DNA of 64,000 nt from JAHEGP01 sp963751595 (lineage in GTDB: Bacteria > Pseudomonadota > Gammaproteobacteria > Pseudomonadales > JAHEGP01): assembly GCA_963751595.1 (NCBI GenBank), contig CAVVVC010000001.1, positions 930,001 to 994,000 of the forward strand, given 5' to 3'. Below, one piece after another: positions 52,264 to 61,678 of the stretch (its first letter is position 1; every line of letters begins with the position of its first letter). The notes beneath the pieces were generated by a model. That model did no database searches. It saw only the letters and a program-made list of their open reading frames with translations, and was not told the origin of the DNA. The position numbers were made by a program, and so were the translations under genes.

Positions 52264-52875
52264 ATGCACCAGGCCGGCAGGCATATTTACAAGCTCGAAA
52301 TCTTCGCGGCGCTGAATCGTGATCTGGCCCGGTCGCTGCGGTGGTGGTTTTTTTGGGTCTGTCTCCTCGCTTCCGGCCCGGGGCTCACCGGCGCATTGAG
52401 CCTGCAGAGCATCGGTTTGCGCGCGAACCTTTCCAATGCGACAACCCTCGGCGACCCCCAGCCCGAGGACTTCGAGGAGTACGACCTGGCGATCAACGCC
52501 AGATTGCCGTGGCAGCGCGATTATGATTCTGGCTGGCGCCTGGGATCGCGATTGATGAGCAGCGCCGGTCTCCTGCGTGGCGGCGGCGACAGCGCATTGG
52601 TCCTGTCGTTGGTTCCCGCGTTGACCTTCGGCACCAGCGACGAGCGCTTTCTCCTCGATGCGGGCGCGGGACTGGCCTATCTCAGCCGGTCGCGCTTTGG
52701 CAGCCAGGATTTTGGCGGGCCGTTTCAATTTGCCCTGACTGTCGGCATCGCCGTGCCAATCTACAAACAGTTGGGCATCGGCTATCGCTTCCTGCACTAT
52801 TCCGATGCCGGGATGAACGGCTCGAATACCGTCGGTGCCGACAACCACATGCTGGAGGTGTACTATCGCTTCTAG
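52264..52875 (+). CDS. PagL-like outer-membrane lipid A 3-O-deacylase
   Basis: This 203-residue protein has an N-terminal signal (hydrophobic ~25-44) and a short beta-barrel pattern ending in Phe (EVYYRF). The catalytic signature is IGYRFLHYSDAGMNG, with His and Ser in the PagL H-x-S arrangement, and a Glu in MLEVYY. PagL removes the 3-position acyl chain of lipid A. The N-terminus before the signal is longer than usual, so the true start may be further in. Confidence 0.82.
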   Translation: MHQAGRHIYKLEIFAALNRDLARSLRWWFFWVCLLASGPGLTGALSLQSIGLRANLSNATTLGDPQPEDFEEYDLAINARLPWQRDYDSGWRLGSRLMSSAGLLRGGGDSALVLSLVPALTFGTSDERFLLDAGAGLAYLSRSRFGSQDFGGPFQFALTVGIAVPIYKQLGIGYRFLHYSDAGMNGSNTVGADNHMLEVYYRF

Positions 52876-53031
52876 CCACCACCATAGCGGTGATTTGCGG
52901 CTATTATCCATCGAGGGCCGGGGCGGATACCCGCAGAGTCGTCGCCGGGTTAGTTTCGCAAGCTGTTGAACAAGAGATCGAGAACCAGGTTGGAGACTTG
53001 CATCAGGTCTGCGTCGGACCAGGGTTATCAC

Positions 53032-53739
53032 GTGCGCCACACAGTCCGCTTCCTATTGGGAAAACCGGGCCGGGTCAGTCGCGCTTTTCTCGGCTTGCTG
53101 GGCTTATGCCTTGTGGTTCTCACCGGCTTGTCGCCGGCACAGGAAGCACGCTGGGAAACCCTGAGTGCACAACAGAATTTACTCCTCCAGCGACGCCCTT
53201 ATGAGGGATCACCACTGCATGAAATCCGGGGCGTTACCAGCATCCAGTCATCCCTCAGCGCGGCCGTAGCACTGCTGCGCGACGCCCGTTTCAATCAGTA
53301 CTGGGTTTATCGCAGTGGTGGCGCCGAGATACTGCAGACCAAGGGCTATAAAACCGCCTATGTCTACGGTGTGGTCGATGCGCCCTGGCCCATCCAGGAC
53401 CGCGACACCGTGGTGCGATTCGACTACCGCCAGCACCCCGTCAGCAAAACCATCGTTATCAGCATCCACAACGTGCCGGACTTCATTGCGCCGAAAAAGA
53501 CCTACGTGCGGGTTCCGGATATGGGTGGATACTGGAAGTTGAAGCCCGAGCCAGGCGGCTGGATCGAGGTCACTTTTCAGGTCTATGGCAACCCGGGGGG
53601 GCAACTGCCGGTGTGGCTGGCCAATCAGGCCGCGGCACTATCGGTAAGGAAAACCCTGCTGAACATGCAGGATGCGGTCGCCCGCTACGCCGGCGTGCGG
53701 CTGTCGTACGTGGTCGAACGCGACCACCTGGGTGGTTGA
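53032..53739 (+). CDS. START-domain (SRPBCC) exported protein
   Basis: This 235-residue protein has a signal/anchor around residues 18-38 (FLGLLGLCLVVLTGLSPAQ) followed by a START-type lipid-binding domain: SSLSAAVALLRDARFNQYWVYRSGGAEIL, DAPWPIQDRDTVVRFDY, GGYWKLKPEPGGWIEVTFQVYGNPGG and the C-terminal helix. START proteins carry lipids in a hydrophobic cavity. I use GTG 53032, with AGGG upstream; a frame from 52966 would extend it by 22 residues without homology. It is the next gene after the PagL-like one and may share a lipid theme. Confidence 0.85.
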   Translation: MRHTVRFLLGKPGRVSRAFLGLLGLCLVVLTGLSPAQEARWETLSAQQNLLLQRRPYEGSPLHEIRGVTSIQSSLSAAVALLRDARFNQYWVYRSGGAEILQTKGYKTAYVYGVVDAPWPIQDRDTVVRFDYRQHPVSKTIVISIHNVPDFIAPKKTYVRVPDMGGYWKLKPEPGGWIEVTFQVYGNPGGQLPVWLANQAAALSVRKTLLNMQDAVARYAGVRLSYVVERDHLGG

Positions 53740-53802
53740 CCACGAGGCCTGGCCGAGAGCCGCGCCCGGGCGCCGGTGACCCCGCAGGCCGCACCCACTC
53801 CC

Positions 53803-54327
53803 CTAGTTTATGCCCCTGTCGCTGTGTCCGACAGCGGCCTCCCAGAAGGCGAAGGCCGCTGCCCCGAGCCCGCACTCTTCCTGGGATCCGCGTAATTCCA
53901 TTAACGCCCGCAGCAAAGCCCGCGCCTTGCTCCCCTGCCCCAGTTCAACCAGGCACTTCAATATTCGGGTAATCCGCAGGTTGTTATGGGTGTCGTGTAA
54001 AAACCAGTTGGGCTTGCGCTGCTCCCAATTGGCGCCGGGGGCGATGCTGTCACCGTCCCAGGCCAGACCGTAGAAGGCCAGCATCCGCGCCAGGGACCTG
54101 TCCAGTTGCTGACCCAGTTCCGGCTGCTGCAGGAAAGCCACTTGTACGTCGTCAGTTATCGTCGGCGCATCCGGGGTGACCTGGCTTGGCTCACGGTTGG
54201 GAAACAGCCACTGAATGTAGTTATGGGTAGTTTCCAGCCAATGATCGTCCTGTTGCAGGATCTCGTGGAGATAGCGTCCATGATCATCGGGCGCGGTTCC
54301 GCGATAAAATGCGAGCAGACGACTCAA
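53803..54327 (-). CDS. OGFr-domain protein
   Basis: This 174-residue protein has the opioid growth factor receptor conserved region: FYRGTAPDDHGRYLHEIL, THNYIQWLFPNREPSQV and LARMLAFYGL. Bacterial members are small, cytoplasmic and of unknown function, despite the name taken from the animal protein. The start is TTG 54327, whose bases overlap the HlyD gene stop as TTGA; no ATG suits the N-terminus. It is thus the last, coupled gene of an ABC exporter operon. Confidence 0.88.
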   Translation of the reverse strand: MSRLLAFYRGTAPDDHGRYLHEILQQDDHWLETTHNYIQWLFPNREPSQVTPDAPTITDDVQVAFLQQPELGQQLDRSLARMLAFYGLAWDGDSIAPGANWEQRKPNWFLHDTHNNLRITRILKCLVELGQGSKARALLRALMELRGSQEECGLGAAAFAFWEAAVGHSDRGIN

Positions 54328-55526
54328 CCTTCCCCCACGGCGCTTTTCGGATCGACTGCCCTCACCTTGACCCCGTCTTCTATCAGGTCCGATGGGTAGA
54401 GAATCACCTGTTGGCCCTCGATGACACCTGCCGCCACCTCGGCGAATTCGCGGCTGCGCTGCCCTAGCTGCAACGGTTGCTGGCGGGCAATACCCTTGTC
54501 GATTACGAAAGTATGCCATTCCCCCTGACTTCGAAATACCGCGCCCAGGGGAATCTTCAGCACGTTGTCGCCCGACCAGGTCTGAATCGCCGCCTGCACC
54601 CGGTACTGGGCGCCAAGGCCCGCCGGCGGATCGGCGATATCGCCGATAACATTGACCCGCTGTTCCTCCACGCCCAGCGTCGAAATCTTGGTAAAAGCCC
54701 CGGGCTCGACATGGCGCACCGTGCCCACCAGTGCCGAGTCGCCACCCCAGCCGGTGATGGTGATAGGTGCGCCGGGACGGACTTTCATCGCTTCCTCGGT
54801 CAACAGGTCGATGACGAGCTCAAGGGTATCGTTCTTTCCCAGCTCGAACAGCGGGGTACCGGCCAGCAGGACACGTTCACTTTCCTCATGAGTTTGAAGC
54901 AAAGTCCCGGATACCGGGGCGGGAATGGCAATTACCGCCTTGCTGGCGCTGTTGGCATCGAGTCCTAACAAGCGCGCCCGGGACGCCTCCAGATCGGCGT
55001 TGGCTGCGGCCAGTGTGGCCTTCGCGCTGTCGAGCCGAGCGCTGGCGGCAACCGCGGTCTGGGCATACAGGTCACGCACCTCGATGCCGATGAGTTGGCG
55101 CTCGTACAGGTCGTTGCGACGCCGTGCTTCCTCGGTAGCACGCTGGAAATTGCTGCGGGCTTCGTCAAGCCGGGCCGCGGCCTCGCGTTGGCGCGCCTGG
55201 GCAGCCTTGACCGCAGACCGGGCTATCGATCCCTCCCGGGGGTCCTGGGGAGGGGGCGCTATCGTTGCCAGGATATCTCCGGCCTCGATGGCATCCCCTG
55301 CCTGGTAGCCGCTACGCAACAGGCGGCCGGTCACCGGCGCGCTGACGGTGTAACGATAGCGCGGGCGGGTCTTGCCCTGCTCTTGCACCGTAACCACCAG
55401 CTCGCCACGTTCGACAGCAAAGCTTTCCACCTCGACCTCATCGGGGCGCAGCAGCAGGGCCGCCAACAACAGCGTCACAACGGCAACAGCACCGATCAAT
55501 AGCTTGTTTTTGCTGGTCTTCTCCAC
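54324..55526 (-). CDS. HlyD-type membrane fusion protein
   Basis: This 400-residue periplasmic adaptor has one N-terminal membrane helix (residues ~8-27), a biotinyl-lipoyl half-motif (VSAPVTGRLLRSGYQAGDAIEAGDILATI), a long helical hairpin of ~90-170 with EARSNFQRATEEARRRNDLYE, and beta-barrel segments. It would connect the inner-membrane FtsX-type transporter to an outer-membrane channel. It lies 18 bp downstream of the permease gene. Confidence 0.9.
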   Translation of the reverse strand: MEKTSKNKLLIGAVAVVTLLLAALLLRPDEVEVESFAVERGELVVTVQEQGKTRPRYRYTVSAPVTGRLLRSGYQAGDAIEAGDILATIAPPPQDPREGSIARSAVKAAQARQREAAARLDEARSNFQRATEEARRRNDLYERQLIGIEVRDLYAQTAVAASARLDSAKATLAAANADLEASRARLLGLDANSASKAVIAIPAPVSGTLLQTHEESERVLLAGTPLFELGKNDTLELVIDLLTEEAMKVRPGAPITITGWGGDSALVGTVRHVEPGAFTKISTLGVEEQRVNVIGDIADPPAGLGAQYRVQAAIQTWSGDNVLKIPLGAVFRSQGEWHTFVIDKGIARQQPLQLGQRSREFAEVAAGVIEGQQVILYPSDLIEDGVKVRAVDPKSAVGEG

Positions 55527-55544
55527 AATAGTCCGTCCCGGGTC

Positions 55545-57911
55545 CTACTCCCGTGTTTTCAGTACCGCGATCAAATCGAGATGATCCACGCGATGGCGCA
55601 CGATCAAACCACTGGCAATGGCGGCCACAATAGTTACCAGCGCCGAAACGGCGTAGGTTCGGTTGGAGATAATAAAGGGTACCCGATAAACGTCGTTCTG
55701 CAATGAAGCAGCGACCCCGAAAGCCAGACCGTAACCGATAAGCCATCCCAGGGGAATCGCCACCAGGGTCAGCAGCGCCTGCTCCCCCAGCAGCAAACCA
55801 GCGGCTTCACGCCGGCGAAAACCCATAACCCGCAGGCTGGCCAGCTCCCGGCCACGCTCCGACAGGGAGATCCGGGCGCCATTGTAAATGACGCCCACGG
55901 ATATCACACTCGCGAAACCCACCAGAAAACCAATCGCTATGTAGAGGCTATCGGCCATCTGGCTTTCGAATTGCTCCAGCATGCCGGCCGGCGAGGTGAC
56001 ACCGGCGACAGCCGGGAGCTGTTTCAGTTTTTTGTTGATATCGCCGCGGGCATCGACCTCCACCGACAGGTAGGCACCGGAAGCGAGCAGTGGACCTGCA
56101 ACCAGTTGCGCCAGCGCATCCTGGTTCATATAAGCGGACAGCCCCATGAAATCTTCCACCACACCACTCACCAGCAAATCGTGCCGTACTACCCGCCTAC
56201 CCTCAAGTATCTCGATACCGATGCGATCGCCTTTGCTTACCTGTAGCTTGTGCGCCAGTCTTTGGCTCAGCACCAGACCCTGGGCGGGCAGTGGATAGAC
56301 TTCGCCACTGCTGGCGACAATTTTTCGCAGGCGTCCATCGGCTGACATACCCTGGATGCTGACCTCGCGCTGTCGGTGACCGGACCTCAGCCGGGCCGGC
56401 ACCGCGCGAAACATCTCTACCCGGGTGACGCCTTCAAGCTGATTCAGATCATAGTAAATCGCCTTATCCATGGGCTCGTTAAAGGTCAGCATCAGATCTT
56501 CGCGCTGGATTCTTTCGAACTGCTGCTCCATCATGAATGTGACGCCGTCGAACATGAACATGCCGACCACCACGATCGCTACCGAGAACGCGATACCGGT
56601 AGATGACAGCAGACTGTGCACCGGCTTGCGCTGCAGGTTGCGCAGGATCATCCGCAGCGACGACGGCAACAATGGGGTAACCTTCATACGGTCCAGCCAG
56701 CCCGCATGAAACCGCGCCGGCGGCTCGGGCCGCATGGCTTCAGCCGGCGGCAATACCACGGCACTGCGCACGGCCATCAGCGCTCCCGCCGTCGCGGCAA
56801 TGGCGCTCACCGCGACGGCTACCAGCAGCAGGCCGGGTTTGAGTTGATATTCCAGATTGGGAAAATCGAAGTACTTGCCGTACATGCCGATATAAGCATC
56901 GCCCAGTCGCAGGCCGAGCAAGGTGCCCAGGAGAGTGCCGGCCGCGACCGCGGCAAGTGCGTACAGCAGGTAATGCCAGCCAACCTCGGCGGTGCGAAAA
57001 CCGAAGGCCTTGAGGACCGCGATTTCCGTGCGCTGGGTATTGATCAGGCGGCCGAGCACCAGGTTCAACAAAAACGCCGCCACGGCGAGAAAAATCGCCG
57101 GGATGGCGGTTCCCATTATCCGATTCTGGTCCAGCTCCGCCTGCAAAATGAGGTGCGAAGCCTGGTTTTCCCGGAGATAGGCGCCCAGCCCACCGTAGGG
57201 GTCCAGTAACGCGTTCAGTTGAGCGATGACCCGGCGCGGATTGGCGCCCGCGGCAAGCGCCAGCGTAACCTCGTTGAAGGCGCCGTCCATGTCGTAAGCG
57301 GGGCCGAGTACATCCCGGCTCATCCATAAAACGCCGTAGCGCTCATCGTCGGGATACAGCGCGCCGGGGGGCACCGCATAGGTATGCTCTGGCGAGATCG
57401 CGATGCCGACGATATCCAGTTCCCGGGCCCTGCCATTGATGATTGCACGCAGTGTGCCACCGGGAAGGAGCCCCCGAGCCTGGGCGAAGTTCTCGCTGAT
57501 CAGTACCTCGTCAGCCGCCCCGGAGAGGTAGCGTCCCCTGCGGACGCGAATGTCATTGAGCGCGGGACGGCCCGGGGTTGGCAGGGACACGAACTGACCC
57601 TGTGCAGGTGCGTCCAGGCCCTCGAGGTCGAGGGTGGCATAGAAACTCACCCGAGTGTCCACGGCCGCCACCCCGGTTAGCGCCGCTATCTCGGCGACGA
57701 GCGCATCGGGAGCCCTTTTCAGCGGTGCCCAGACATCGGCGAATCGGGCGTCACGATAGTAGCTTTCCTGGGCTTCGATCAGGGTGTCGTAACTGCCACG
57801 CATGGTCATCACGGTCATGATGCCGGTCGCCACCACCAGGGCGATCGAGAGCATTTGGCCTTTTAGCTGCCAGAGCTCGCGCACCAGCTTGCGATTCAAC
57901 ACACCCGGCAT
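55545..57911 (-). CDS. FtsX/MacB-type ABC transporter permease
   Basis: This 788-residue permease has eight or so membrane helices: one at about residue 20, a cluster at ~270-420 and a C-terminal cluster at ~660-780. Two FtsX-like core regions (VLPPAEAMRPEPP; ARISLSERGRELASLRVMGFRR) are separated by large periplasmic domains. This double-module layout fits the lipoprotein/peptide export ABC3 superfamily. ATG 57911 lies 4 bp after the ATPase stop. With its ATPase and HlyD partner it forms a tripartite exporter. Confidence 0.9.
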   Translation of the reverse strand: MPGVLNRKLVRELWQLKGQMLSIALVVATGIMTVMTMRGSYDTLIEAQESYYRDARFADVWAPLKRAPDALVAEIAALTGVAAVDTRVSFYATLDLEGLDAPAQGQFVSLPTPGRPALNDIRVRRGRYLSGAADEVLISENFAQARGLLPGGTLRAIINGRARELDIVGIAISPEHTYAVPPGALYPDDERYGVLWMSRDVLGPAYDMDGAFNEVTLALAAGANPRRVIAQLNALLDPYGGLGAYLRENQASHLILQAELDQNRIMGTAIPAIFLAVAAFLLNLVLGRLINTQRTEIAVLKAFGFRTAEVGWHYLLYALAAVAAGTLLGTLLGLRLGDAYIGMYGKYFDFPNLEYQLKPGLLLVAVAVSAIAATAGALMAVRSAVVLPPAEAMRPEPPARFHAGWLDRMKVTPLLPSSLRMILRNLQRKPVHSLLSSTGIAFSVAIVVVGMFMFDGVTFMMEQQFERIQREDLMLTFNEPMDKAIYYDLNQLEGVTRVEMFRAVPARLRSGHRQREVSIQGMSADGRLRKIVASSGEVYPLPAQGLVLSQRLAHKLQVSKGDRIGIEILEGRRVVRHDLLVSGVVEDFMGLSAYMNQDALAQLVAGPLLASGAYLSVEVDARGDINKKLKQLPAVAGVTSPAGMLEQFESQMADSLYIAIGFLVGFASVISVGVIYNGARISLSERGRELASLRVMGFRRREAAGLLLGEQALLTLVAIPLGWLIGYGLAFGVAASLQNDVYRVPFIISNRTYAVSALVTIVAAIASGLIVRHRVDHLDLIAVLKTRE

Positions 57912-57915
57912 GCCG

Positions 57916-58632
57916 CTACCACTCGATGTCCTTGACGCTGGCGCGGGAGGGATTGACGCTGCGCTCAACGATTTCACCACTACTCATGTGCACCACGGTG
58001 TCGCCAAGCACGCCAATCGCCGCATTGTGGGTAATGATCGCGGTGGTCGTCCCCGTCTCGCGATTTACCTGGTCCAATACCGATAACACCAGTTTTCCGG
58101 TTTGGGCATCCAGCGCGCCGGTGGGTTCGTCACACAGTAATATATCGGGTCGCTTTGCCACACCCCGGGCAATGGCTACCCGCTGCTGCTCGCCCCCGGA
58201 CATCTGCGACGGGAAATGATCCATCCGATCACCCAAACCCACCAGTCGCAGGGCTTCCTCGGCGGGCATGGGGTCTTTTGCGATATCGGTTACCAGCAAC
58301 ACGTTCTCGCGGGCCGTGAGACTGGGGATAAGGTTGTAAAACTGGAACACGAAGCCCACGTGGGCACGCCGGTATTCGGTCAGGCCATCGCCGTCGAGGG
58401 TATGCAGGCTGTGATTGTGGTAATAGAGGCTGCCGCTGCTGGCGATATCCAACCCTCCCAGAATATTCAACAGGGTTGATTTGCCGCTACCGGAGGCACC
58501 CAACAGCACCAGTAGCTCCCCTGCATAGAGATCGATATCGACATTGCGCAGCGCATGCACGGTCACTTCGCCCATCTGGTAGACCTTGCACAGGTCGCGG
58601 GCCCGCAGCACGCTGGGGTTGGCATTGTTCAT
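57916..58632 (-). CDS. MacB/LolD-type ABC transporter ATP-binding protein
   Basis: This 238-residue ATPase has Walker A GASGSGKST, the signature MSGGEQQRVAIARG, Walker B ILLCDEPTGALD and the H-loop in IITHN. The LolD/MacB-like order is plain. ATG 58632 is chosen; a GTG at 58656 would add eight residues. A TATAAT on the minus strand (58666-58671) sits just upstream without a clear -35. Confidence 0.93.
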   Translation of the reverse strand: MNNANPSVLRARDLCKVYQMGEVTVHALRNVDIDLYAGELLVLLGASGSGKSTLLNILGGLDIASSGSLYYHNHSLHTLDGDGLTEYRRAHVGFVFQFYNLIPSLTARENVLLVTDIAKDPMPAEEALRLVGLGDRMDHFPSQMSGGEQQRVAIARGVAKRPDILLCDEPTGALDAQTGKLVLSVLDQVNRETGTTTAIITHNAAIGVLGDTVVHMSSGEIVERSVNPSRASVKDIEW

Positions 58633-58731
58633 GGAGTCATGACGGGTCGGTTCCACGGGGCCCCCATTATATACCCATAACGGGTCAGGGGATTAGGCTG
58701 GGTTCGCGCACCTGCGTCGATGCAGCCCTGA

Positions 58732-61311
58732 CTATCCCGAACTCGCAGGTTTTGCGCGCGCCGACAGCAGCAAGGTCAGGAGTTGGTGAGCTTGAACCTC
58801 AACCTGGAATTGGCGCGGGCCGTCAAGGGGAAGCAGGCCGGGCCAGGGTTGTTCGTCCAGCCGGGCACGCCGCACCGCCTTCAGGTCGAAACCCACCGAG
58901 ATCCGGCCCCTTGCCACGTCACTGCCCGGATTCAACAAACGCAACACGAAATCACCGCCCTCCTCCGCCGGTTTGAAGGCGCTGACAAGCAGGGTATCGC
59001 TGTGCAGTGCGAGCATGTCGCGATCCGCTGGCATCAAGGGCGCATCACCGGCGAACACCGCTGCCAGGGGTATCTCTGCCAACTGTGCCTCGATCGGGTT
59101 TAGCCCGGCAAACAACACCAGCTCTGCCTCGATAGTCTCCAGACATTGCGCGTCTGCGACCGGAATCACCGGGCCCGCCGGGCCGTCACGGGAGTTGAGA
59201 TCATGGCGAGACAACCAACCCACGCTGCGTACCAGGGTAATGGCTAGGGTGTCATCATGGAGCACTTCGGCTTCCGGCAATCCGGCAGCCACCACCGTCA
59301 GCCCATTGAGATACACCCAGCCCTGGTGAACAAAGGTTTTCGGTGCCGGGTGGAGCCAGTCACTGGCATCCGGGGCCCGGGCTCGTCCCCGCACGACATC
59401 GAAAGTACTGGCGTAGGCCATATCGCTGCTGCCGGTGGTGGGGAACAGCAGCCGCAGGCGATGGTCCCGGGCAGTGTTTTGCAGCCTCACCGCGACCCTG
59501 AGCTGATCGCTATCAGGATGGATGATGAAGTCGGTGTGCAATCTTACCGCAGTGGTCGCTGCGCTGCGACCCTGGCGACTTTTGTCCAGCCCGCGGGGTA
59601 TTCGATAGATTCGTTCGAGTTCGATAATCTGGGTACCGTTCTCATGCACACGGCGCCGGTGGTGGCAGCGCAGCAATTCGCAGCGGTGTTCGTCTGCCAG
59701 CAGGTCAGCATCATAACTGTCCCCGCGGTCCCCTCGATCTTCGACTCCAAATAGATCCGGGTAACGTCGCCCGCCAATTTCCAGGGTAACGCCACCCAAG
59801 TTATCGAGCGCCAGCCGCATGTGACGATTGCCAATTTCCCGGCCCATATCAACGGTTTCACGGGCAAGGGGGCTGTGCTCCAGTACCACACGCTTGTAGC
59901 CGAAGGCGGGGACATCGCTGACTGCCAGCTCAAGATCGCAGGCGTGTTGGTGCTGATCGTAAAAAAAGCGGCCGTCGCTCCCCGCCGGAATGAAACGTAC
60001 GCTGACGCCATCGACCGCATAGCCGTGTTCCGGCTTATTGGCAGCAAGCACCGGATGATAGAGGGCACCCTCCGACCCGGGGACCAGGAAAGGATGGGCA
60101 TCAAGTTTCAGGCGCGCACTGCCGGAGCGTCGGTATGGCGATGGATTGAACACCGCGACTTCAAAGGGCTGCCTCTGCGGCGTCTGCCGCGCCAGTCCCT
60201 GACCTGCCAGGCGCTCCATGATGCGGGTAGCGGTTTCTTCAGCGAGGGCACCGGCGGTATCGTAGCGGATTAACATCTGCCGATGAACCGGGTCGATCGA
60301 GCAACCACCGAGGGAATCATGAGCCTGATTCTTGAGCAGGTTTTTCCAGGCCGCGCGCAGCGAGGTACGTTCGTCCTGCAAACCGTGTTGCAGTGCGAGC
60401 ACGGCCAGGGGTTCGGCCCAGGATTGCAGTCGGGATTCAATACGGCGGTTGGCGAGTTTGAGGGGCATTCTCGCCGACCAGACGCCCGGCAGCAGGTTCG
60501 CCAGTTTCGCACCCGTCAGATTGCCACGGTACTCGGGCAAAGGGGCTTCAAGGGTGTCGACGAATTCGTCGAGCAACCCCACCCGCACTTCAACATCGAG
60601 AGCCTCACCAAGGCCCCGTGCCAGCGCCATGGCGTCAGGATGCGGCGCCGCGTGATCGACGCCATTCATGATGAGGACCGACGGCTGTTCACTATTTTCT
60701 ATCGCCTCCAGGTAGACGATCTTCAACACCTTGATGGCCTTGCTGGTGTCGCCGGGCAGGAAGGCTCCATTGTTATAGCCGCGAGGTAACAGGCAGGCGG
60801 TGACGGCACTGCCGTCGGGCGCGCACCAACGGTATTCATTGGGCAACTCCCGCATTTCGTTGCCGTTGCCCCGCCAGTAGATGAAAGCCCGCAGGCCAAA
60901 ACCTTCAAACAGCTGTGGCAACTGGGCCGGATGGCCGAAAGAATCCGGGGTGTAGGCAACGCCCGAGACCGGTCCAATCAGCGCCCCTGCCCTGCGACCC
61001 ATGGCCAGATTGCGAATGTGCGCCTCGCCCCCTGGTAGCAAGGAGTCGGGCTGGACGTACCAGGGGCCAATCGCCAGCCGGCCCTGGCCGACGGCGCGGC
61101 GCAATTCGGCCTTTCTATGGGGCCGAATCGCCAGATAGTCTTCCAGCACCACGGTCTGGCCGTCGAGGAGAAACCTGAATCCGGGCTCCGCGGCCAGTTG
61201 CTCGAGGACGGCGTCGACGCAGTCGACGAGACGGGCGCGAAAAGCCTGGAATGTCCGGTACCATTCGCGATCCCAGTGGGTATGGGGGATCCAGTAAACC
61301 GATTTGGCCAT
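58732..61311 (-). CDS. GH38 alpha-mannosidase
   Basis: This 859-residue enzyme has the zinc-binding HTHWDREWY at residues 10-18 (His10, Asp14), the nucleophile Asp123 in YTPDSFGHPAQL, the conserved NGVDHAAPHPD and NQAHDSLGGCSIDPVHRQM, and long C-terminal beta domains. Family 38 enzymes cleave alpha-mannosidic bonds. There is no signal peptide, so it acts in the cytoplasm on imported oligosaccharides or host glycans. ATG 61311 is chosen because a longer frame (to 61413) adds a non-conserved Arg/Pro-rich start. Confidence 0.92.
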   Translation of the reverse strand: MAKSVYWIPHTHWDREWYRTFQAFRARLVDCVDAVLEQLAAEPGFRFLLDGQTVVLEDYLAIRPHRKAELRRAVGQGRLAIGPWYVQPDSLLPGGEAHIRNLAMGRRAGALIGPVSGVAYTPDSFGHPAQLPQLFEGFGLRAFIYWRGNGNEMRELPNEYRWCAPDGSAVTACLLPRGYNNGAFLPGDTSKAIKVLKIVYLEAIENSEQPSVLIMNGVDHAAPHPDAMALARGLGEALDVEVRVGLLDEFVDTLEAPLPEYRGNLTGAKLANLLPGVWSARMPLKLANRRIESRLQSWAEPLAVLALQHGLQDERTSLRAAWKNLLKNQAHDSLGGCSIDPVHRQMLIRYDTAGALAEETATRIMERLAGQGLARQTPQRQPFEVAVFNPSPYRRSGSARLKLDAHPFLVPGSEGALYHPVLAANKPEHGYAVDGVSVRFIPAGSDGRFFYDQHQHACDLELAVSDVPAFGYKRVVLEHSPLARETVDMGREIGNRHMRLALDNLGGVTLEIGGRRYPDLFGVEDRGDRGDSYDADLLADEHRCELLRCHHRRRVHENGTQIIELERIYRIPRGLDKSRQGRSAATTAVRLHTDFIIHPDSDQLRVAVRLQNTARDHRLRLLFPTTGSSDMAYASTFDVVRGRARAPDASDWLHPAPKTFVHQGWVYLNGLTVVAAGLPEAEVLHDDTLAITLVRSVGWLSRHDLNSRDGPAGPVIPVADAQCLETIEAELVLFAGLNPIEAQLAEIPLAAVFAGDAPLMPADRDMLALHSDTLLVSAFKPAEEGGDFVLRLLNPGSDVARGRISVGFDLKAVRRARLDEQPWPGLLPLDGPRQFQVEVQAHQLLTLLLSARAKPASSG

Positions 61312-61678
61312 CAGCAAACCCCGGTAGACGGTTGACAAACGCACCCGAGGCGGCGGATGCCAAGTTATTCGCTGCCCAACAACCCCTCGCGCCAGCGCCG
61401 GCTGGGCTGTCATTGCCCCGTCAGCGAGATCTGCTGGTTAGGTGGCCCGCGACGGCCCGTCCGGGACAACCTGCCCAGGACAACCTGTCCACAAACCCGC
61501 CTGTTCGACAGACCCGTGGGAAGCGCCATCGAGGCACCATAGCCTGAAGGGTTGGGTCAGGCAAATCCAAGTGTATTTGGGGGCAGCCTACAAGTCAGCG
61601 ATCGTCGGATCGGGACCGGAGTCCACAGCCTGTCCGCCGGCGTCGTGCCCATCGATTGCCCGGGAATGGTGCGCGAAA
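61312..61678. other. intergenic region between AAA+ and mannosidase genes
   Basis: The 367-bp gap presumably holds the mannosidase promoter. GC is high. I found no coding sequence, repeat or clear promoter. Confidence 0.5.
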
